The translations under genes were made by a program, and so were the position numbers. From an uncultured Clostridium sp. (GTDB lineage: Bacteria > Bacillota > Clostridia > Lachnospirales > Lachnospiraceae): a stretch of 7,652 nt of DNA. The first letter of the stretch is position 1, and the number at the start of each line of letters is the position of its first letter. Where the stretch lies: the NCBI GenBank assembly GCA_900553925.1, contig USFH01000104.1:1-7652 (forward strand), written 5' to 3'. Below are positions 6,081 through 7,652 of the stretch, piece after piece. The notes beneath the pieces were generated by a model. The model was given only the letters and a program-made list of their open reading frames with translations, was not told where the DNA came from and searched no databases.

Positions 6081-6934
6081 CTGTACTTCATATCCTTTGC
6101 TTCGGATTACACCAACTACCGCATCTACGTGCTCCTTGCACAGCGCATCCGTTTCGGCTTCCACCATCACACGGATGAGCGGCTCTGTTCCACTCTGACG
6201 AAGCAGGATTCGTCCGTCGTCCCCGAGTGCTTCTTCTACCTTCTTCGCTGCGGCAAGAACATCTGCATCTTCCATAACTTCCTTCTTGCTTGTCACCTTG
6301 ACATTCACGAGAAGCTGTGGGTAGATCGTCAGTCCACGTGTCAGTTCGGACAGCGGCATCTTCTCTTCCACCATTGCTTCCATGATCTTCAGGGATGTCA
6401 GAACACCATCACCGGTTCTTGCATTCTTCGAGAAGATGATATGACCACTCTGTTCACCACCGAGGATATATCCGTTCTCCATCATACACTCGTAGACATA
6501 TTTGTCCCCGACTGCGGTCTTCTCATAGCCGATACCCTCTGCATCCAATGCCTTGTACAAACCAAGGTTTGACATAACTGTCGTTACAACCTTATTGTTG
6601 TTCAGTCTGCCGCGGTCACGCAGATACTTGCCACAGATGTAGATGATTGCGTCGCCATCGACCAGATTGCCCTTCTCATCGACAGCCAGACAACGGTCCG
6701 CATCGCCATCGTAAGCGAATCCGGCATCTAAATTATTCTCTACAACAAACTTCTGCAGTCCCTCGATATGGGTGGAACCACAGTTCGTATTGATATTCGT
6801 ACCATCCGGTGTGTTGTTAATGACATAGGTCTTCGCGCCAAGTGCATCGAACACGGCCTTCGCAACCGTCGAAGATGCGCCGTTTGCGCAGTCGAGTCCG
6901 ACACGCAGATTCTTGAACGCACGTGTTGGAAGTG
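6078..6934 (-). pseudogene. glmM: 3' fragment of glmM (phosphoglucosamine mutase domains 2-4)
   Basis: GlmM converts glucosamine-6-phosphate to glucosamine-1-phosphate on the way to UDP-GlcNAc and is normally about 450 residues and essential. About 280 C-terminal residues remain, from the second alpha/beta domain to a normal-looking end (...IRSKGYEVQ). Conservation across this part is intact with no stop or frameshift, so the loss is recent or artefactual. The phosphate loop reads RQSGTEP where many family members have RPSGTEP. The natural position immediately before a nucleotide-sugar-using transferase makes biosynthetic sense for intact glmM. Confidence 0.85.
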
Positions 6935-7553
6935 TCATCAGATAACGCGCATAAGAATTCTCAAATGTGGTCAGAGACATCTCCTCTTTTGTGGTGAACT
7001 GTACGGTCGCATCATCGATCGCTTTGATACCATCAATGCTCTCTGCTCCCTCTTCCGTAAATCCGTCATCACCGACACCTTCAAACACATAATACATCAT
7101 GGACGTATTGCCAATGACCGGGGATGTCAGACGCAGTGCCGTATATACGACATCATCTGCCGTGATCTTCTCCCCGTCTGACCAGGTTGCTTTCTCATCG
7201 ATATGCACGATAAAATTTTTGTTATCTTCCGTCGTAACAGAATCCGCGATTTCTCCCTCAAATTCCAGATTCGAATTTAATTCTACCAGTGGAAGAAACA
7301 TCAGGCTGGTCGCATATTTATTGGTCTCTCCGCCATCCATCAAAAGCGGATTTAACGTTCCAAGTGTATTGGTCACACCGATATTTACAATATCATCCGA
7401 AACCTCTGCTGTCTCTGTTGCCGCCGCATTTTCCCCCTGCGGCTGACTGCCTGTATTGCCGCCGGAAGTTCCACATCCAACAGCCGTAACTCCCATCGCA
7501 GCTGCGAGCACCAGTGCTGACAGGACCTTTTTCCATCTTCTTTCTTTTCTCAT
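6078..7553 (-). CDS. In-frame chimera: peptide-binding lipoprotein N-terminus joined to GlmM C-terminus
   Basis: One uninterrupted 491-residue frame joins two unrelated families. Residues 1-26 are a lipoprotein signal peptide (MRKERRWKK, hydrophobic stretch, lipobox AVGC, lipidated Cys27), followed by a Gly/Ser/Thr linker. Residues ~55-200 match the N-lobe of SBP_bac_5 oligopeptide-binding proteins, with TLNPLL and WSDGEKITADDVVY (124-137). From about residue 208 (TRAFKNLRVGLDCANGASS) it is phosphoglucosamine mutase, with metal loop DGDADR (282-287), sugar loop GGEQSGH (365-371) and phosphate loop RQSGTEP (452-458). The GlmM N-terminal ~170 residues, including the catalytic phosphoserine loop, are missing, as is the rest of the binding protein. 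The start ATG at 7553 has GAGG 5 nt upstream. Neither parental activity should survive. It is probably a deletion fusion or an assembly join; sequence alone cannot decide. Confidence 0.85.
   Translation of the reverse strand: MRKERRWKKVLSALVLAAAMGVTAVGCGTSGGNTGSQPQGENAAATETAEVSDDIVNIGVTNTLGTLNPLLMDGGETNKYATSLMFLPLVELNSNLEFEGEIADSVTTEDNKNFIVHIDEKATWSDGEKITADDVVYTALRLTSPVIGNTSMMYYVFEGVGDDGFTEEGAESIDGIKAIDDATVQFTTKEEMSLTTFENSYARYLMTLPTRAFKNLRVGLDCANGASSTVAKAVFDALGAKTYVINNTPDGTNINTNCGSTHIEGLQKFVVENNLDAGFAYDGDADRCLAVDEKGNLVDGDAIIYICGKYLRDRGRLNNNKVVTTVMSNLGLYKALDAEGIGYEKTAVGDKYVYECMMENGYILGGEQSGHIIFSKNARTGDGVLTSLKIMEAMVEEKMPLSELTRGLTIYPQLLVNVKVTSKKEVMEDADVLAAAKKVEEALGDDGRILLRQSGTEPLIRVMVEAETDALCKEHVDAVVGVIRSKGYEVQ
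6935..7553 (-). pseudogene. 5' fragment of a peptide ABC-transporter substrate-binding lipoprotein gene
   Basis: About 206 residues of an SBP_bac_5 (OppA/DppA-type) protein remain: the signal peptide with lipobox, the linker, and the first part of the ligand-binding fold. Family members usually have 500-600 residues, so more than half is missing. None of the permease or ATPase genes that normally accompany such a gene are present downstream, which is expected if the join removed them. The boundary with glmM is approximate (6920-6965). Confidence 0.8.
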
Positions 7554-7557
7554 AATT

Positions 7558-7562
7558 TCCTC
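7558..7562 (-). promoter_or_regulatory. Ribosome binding site of the lipoprotein-glmM chimera
   Basis: GAGGA on the minus strand lies 4 nt before the ATG at 7553. The following MRKERRWKK plus hydrophobic stretch is a typical lipoprotein signal start, so the 23-residue extension to 7622 is unlikely to be translated. Confidence 0.7.
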
Positions 7563-7568
7563 ACTTTC

Positions 7569-7621
7569 TGCGAAAAACTCCCGTATGCCCGCTTTTAGCA
7601 TATAAAATAGTACTTTTCGCA
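7569..7621. repeat. Nested inverted repeats in the leader before the lipoprotein gene
   Basis: TGCGAAAA (7569-7576) and TTTTCGCA (7614-7621) are exact 8-bp reverse complements. Inside them TATGC (7584-7588) pairs with GCATA (7598-7602). The element lies directly upstream of the ribosome binding site. It could be a folded mRNA leader or an operator. The outer loop is long and AT-rich, so support is modest. No convincing promoter is seen in 7554-7652; the true promoter may lie beyond the right edge. Confidence 0.35.
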
Positions 7622-7629
7622 TATTATTT

Positions 7630-7644
7630 CTAGTAATCCACTAG
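7630..7644. repeat. Small inverted repeat at the right edge
   Basis: CTAGT (7630-7634) and ACTAG (7640-7644) are reverse complements around the loop AATCC. They may be part of an operator or hairpin that continues beyond the window. CTAG-containing repeats are uncommon in many bacterial genomes, which is the only reason to note it. Confidence 0.25.
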
Positions 7645-7652
7645 GAATTAGG

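Noticed and set aside
6078..7553. A genuine new two-domain enzyme (binding protein plus sugar phosphomutase)
   Set aside because: Both partners are cut in the middle of their folds, the catalytic serine domain is absent, and a cytoplasmic enzyme remnant would sit outside the membrane; a deletion or assembly join is far more likely.
7554..7622. 23-residue N-terminal extension of the lipoprotein frame (start at 7622)
   Set aside because: No ribosome binding site lies before 7622, while GAGGA precedes 7553, where a standard lipoprotein signal peptide begins; the extension would bury the signal sequence.
1..7652. CRISPR array, tRNA, rRNA, transposase, integrase or toxin-antitoxin genes
   Set aside because: No spaced identical repeats, tRNA-like cloverleaf sequence or protein with these domain signatures was found on either strand.

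Overview
The window looks like chromosomal DNA from a low-to-moderate-GC Firmicute, most likely a gut Clostridia of the Lachnospiraceae type. The grounds are strong GGAGG-type ribosome binding sites, AT-rich sigma-A-like promoters, a Gram-positive-style lipoprotein, and PurF, PurB, PurA and GlmM sequences of a clostridial flavour. No tRNA, rRNA, CRISPR array, insertion sequence or phage gene is visible. The family assignment is inference from protein character, not from a database search.

Layout. Positions 1-4007 carry three purine genes on the minus strand, transcribed in the order purF (2571-4007), purB (1065-2519), purA (1-944, cut by the window edge). purF has a near-consensus promoter at 4084-4112. 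purA has its own good promoter at 1014-1042 in the purB-purA gap. Together they cover the committed first step of purine synthesis (PurF), the two lyase steps (PurB) and the IMP-to-adenylosuccinate branch towards AMP (PurA). Position 4220-4564 is a small stand-alone PilZ-domain (c-di-GMP receptor type) gene on the plus strand, divergent from purF. It ends at a strong two-way terminator (4615-4661) that it shares with the convergent gene on the other side.

Positions 4671-7553 are a two-gene minus-strand unit. The downstream gene (4671-6068) is a membrane polyprenyl-phosphate sugar-1-phosphate transferase that starts extracellular or capsular polysaccharide synthesis. The upstream gene (6078-7553) is the most unusual object here. 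It is one open, in-frame reading frame whose first ~200 residues are the N-terminal part of an oligopeptide/dipeptide ABC-transporter lipoprotein (SBP_bac_5 family), and whose last ~280 residues are the C-terminal part of phosphoglucosamine mutase (GlmM). The catalytic serine domain of GlmM and most of the binding protein are both absent. This looks like a deletion or a chimeric assembly join, not a designed two-domain protein. The downstream transferase is now translationally tied to a lipoprotein gene start.

I do not see a convincing new defence, mobile or RNA system. The points most worth checking are the chimera, the eukaryote-like long PurB, the non-canonical PurA signatures, the repeat structures around the purA promoter, and the possible c-di-GMP link between the PilZ protein and the polysaccharide transferase.
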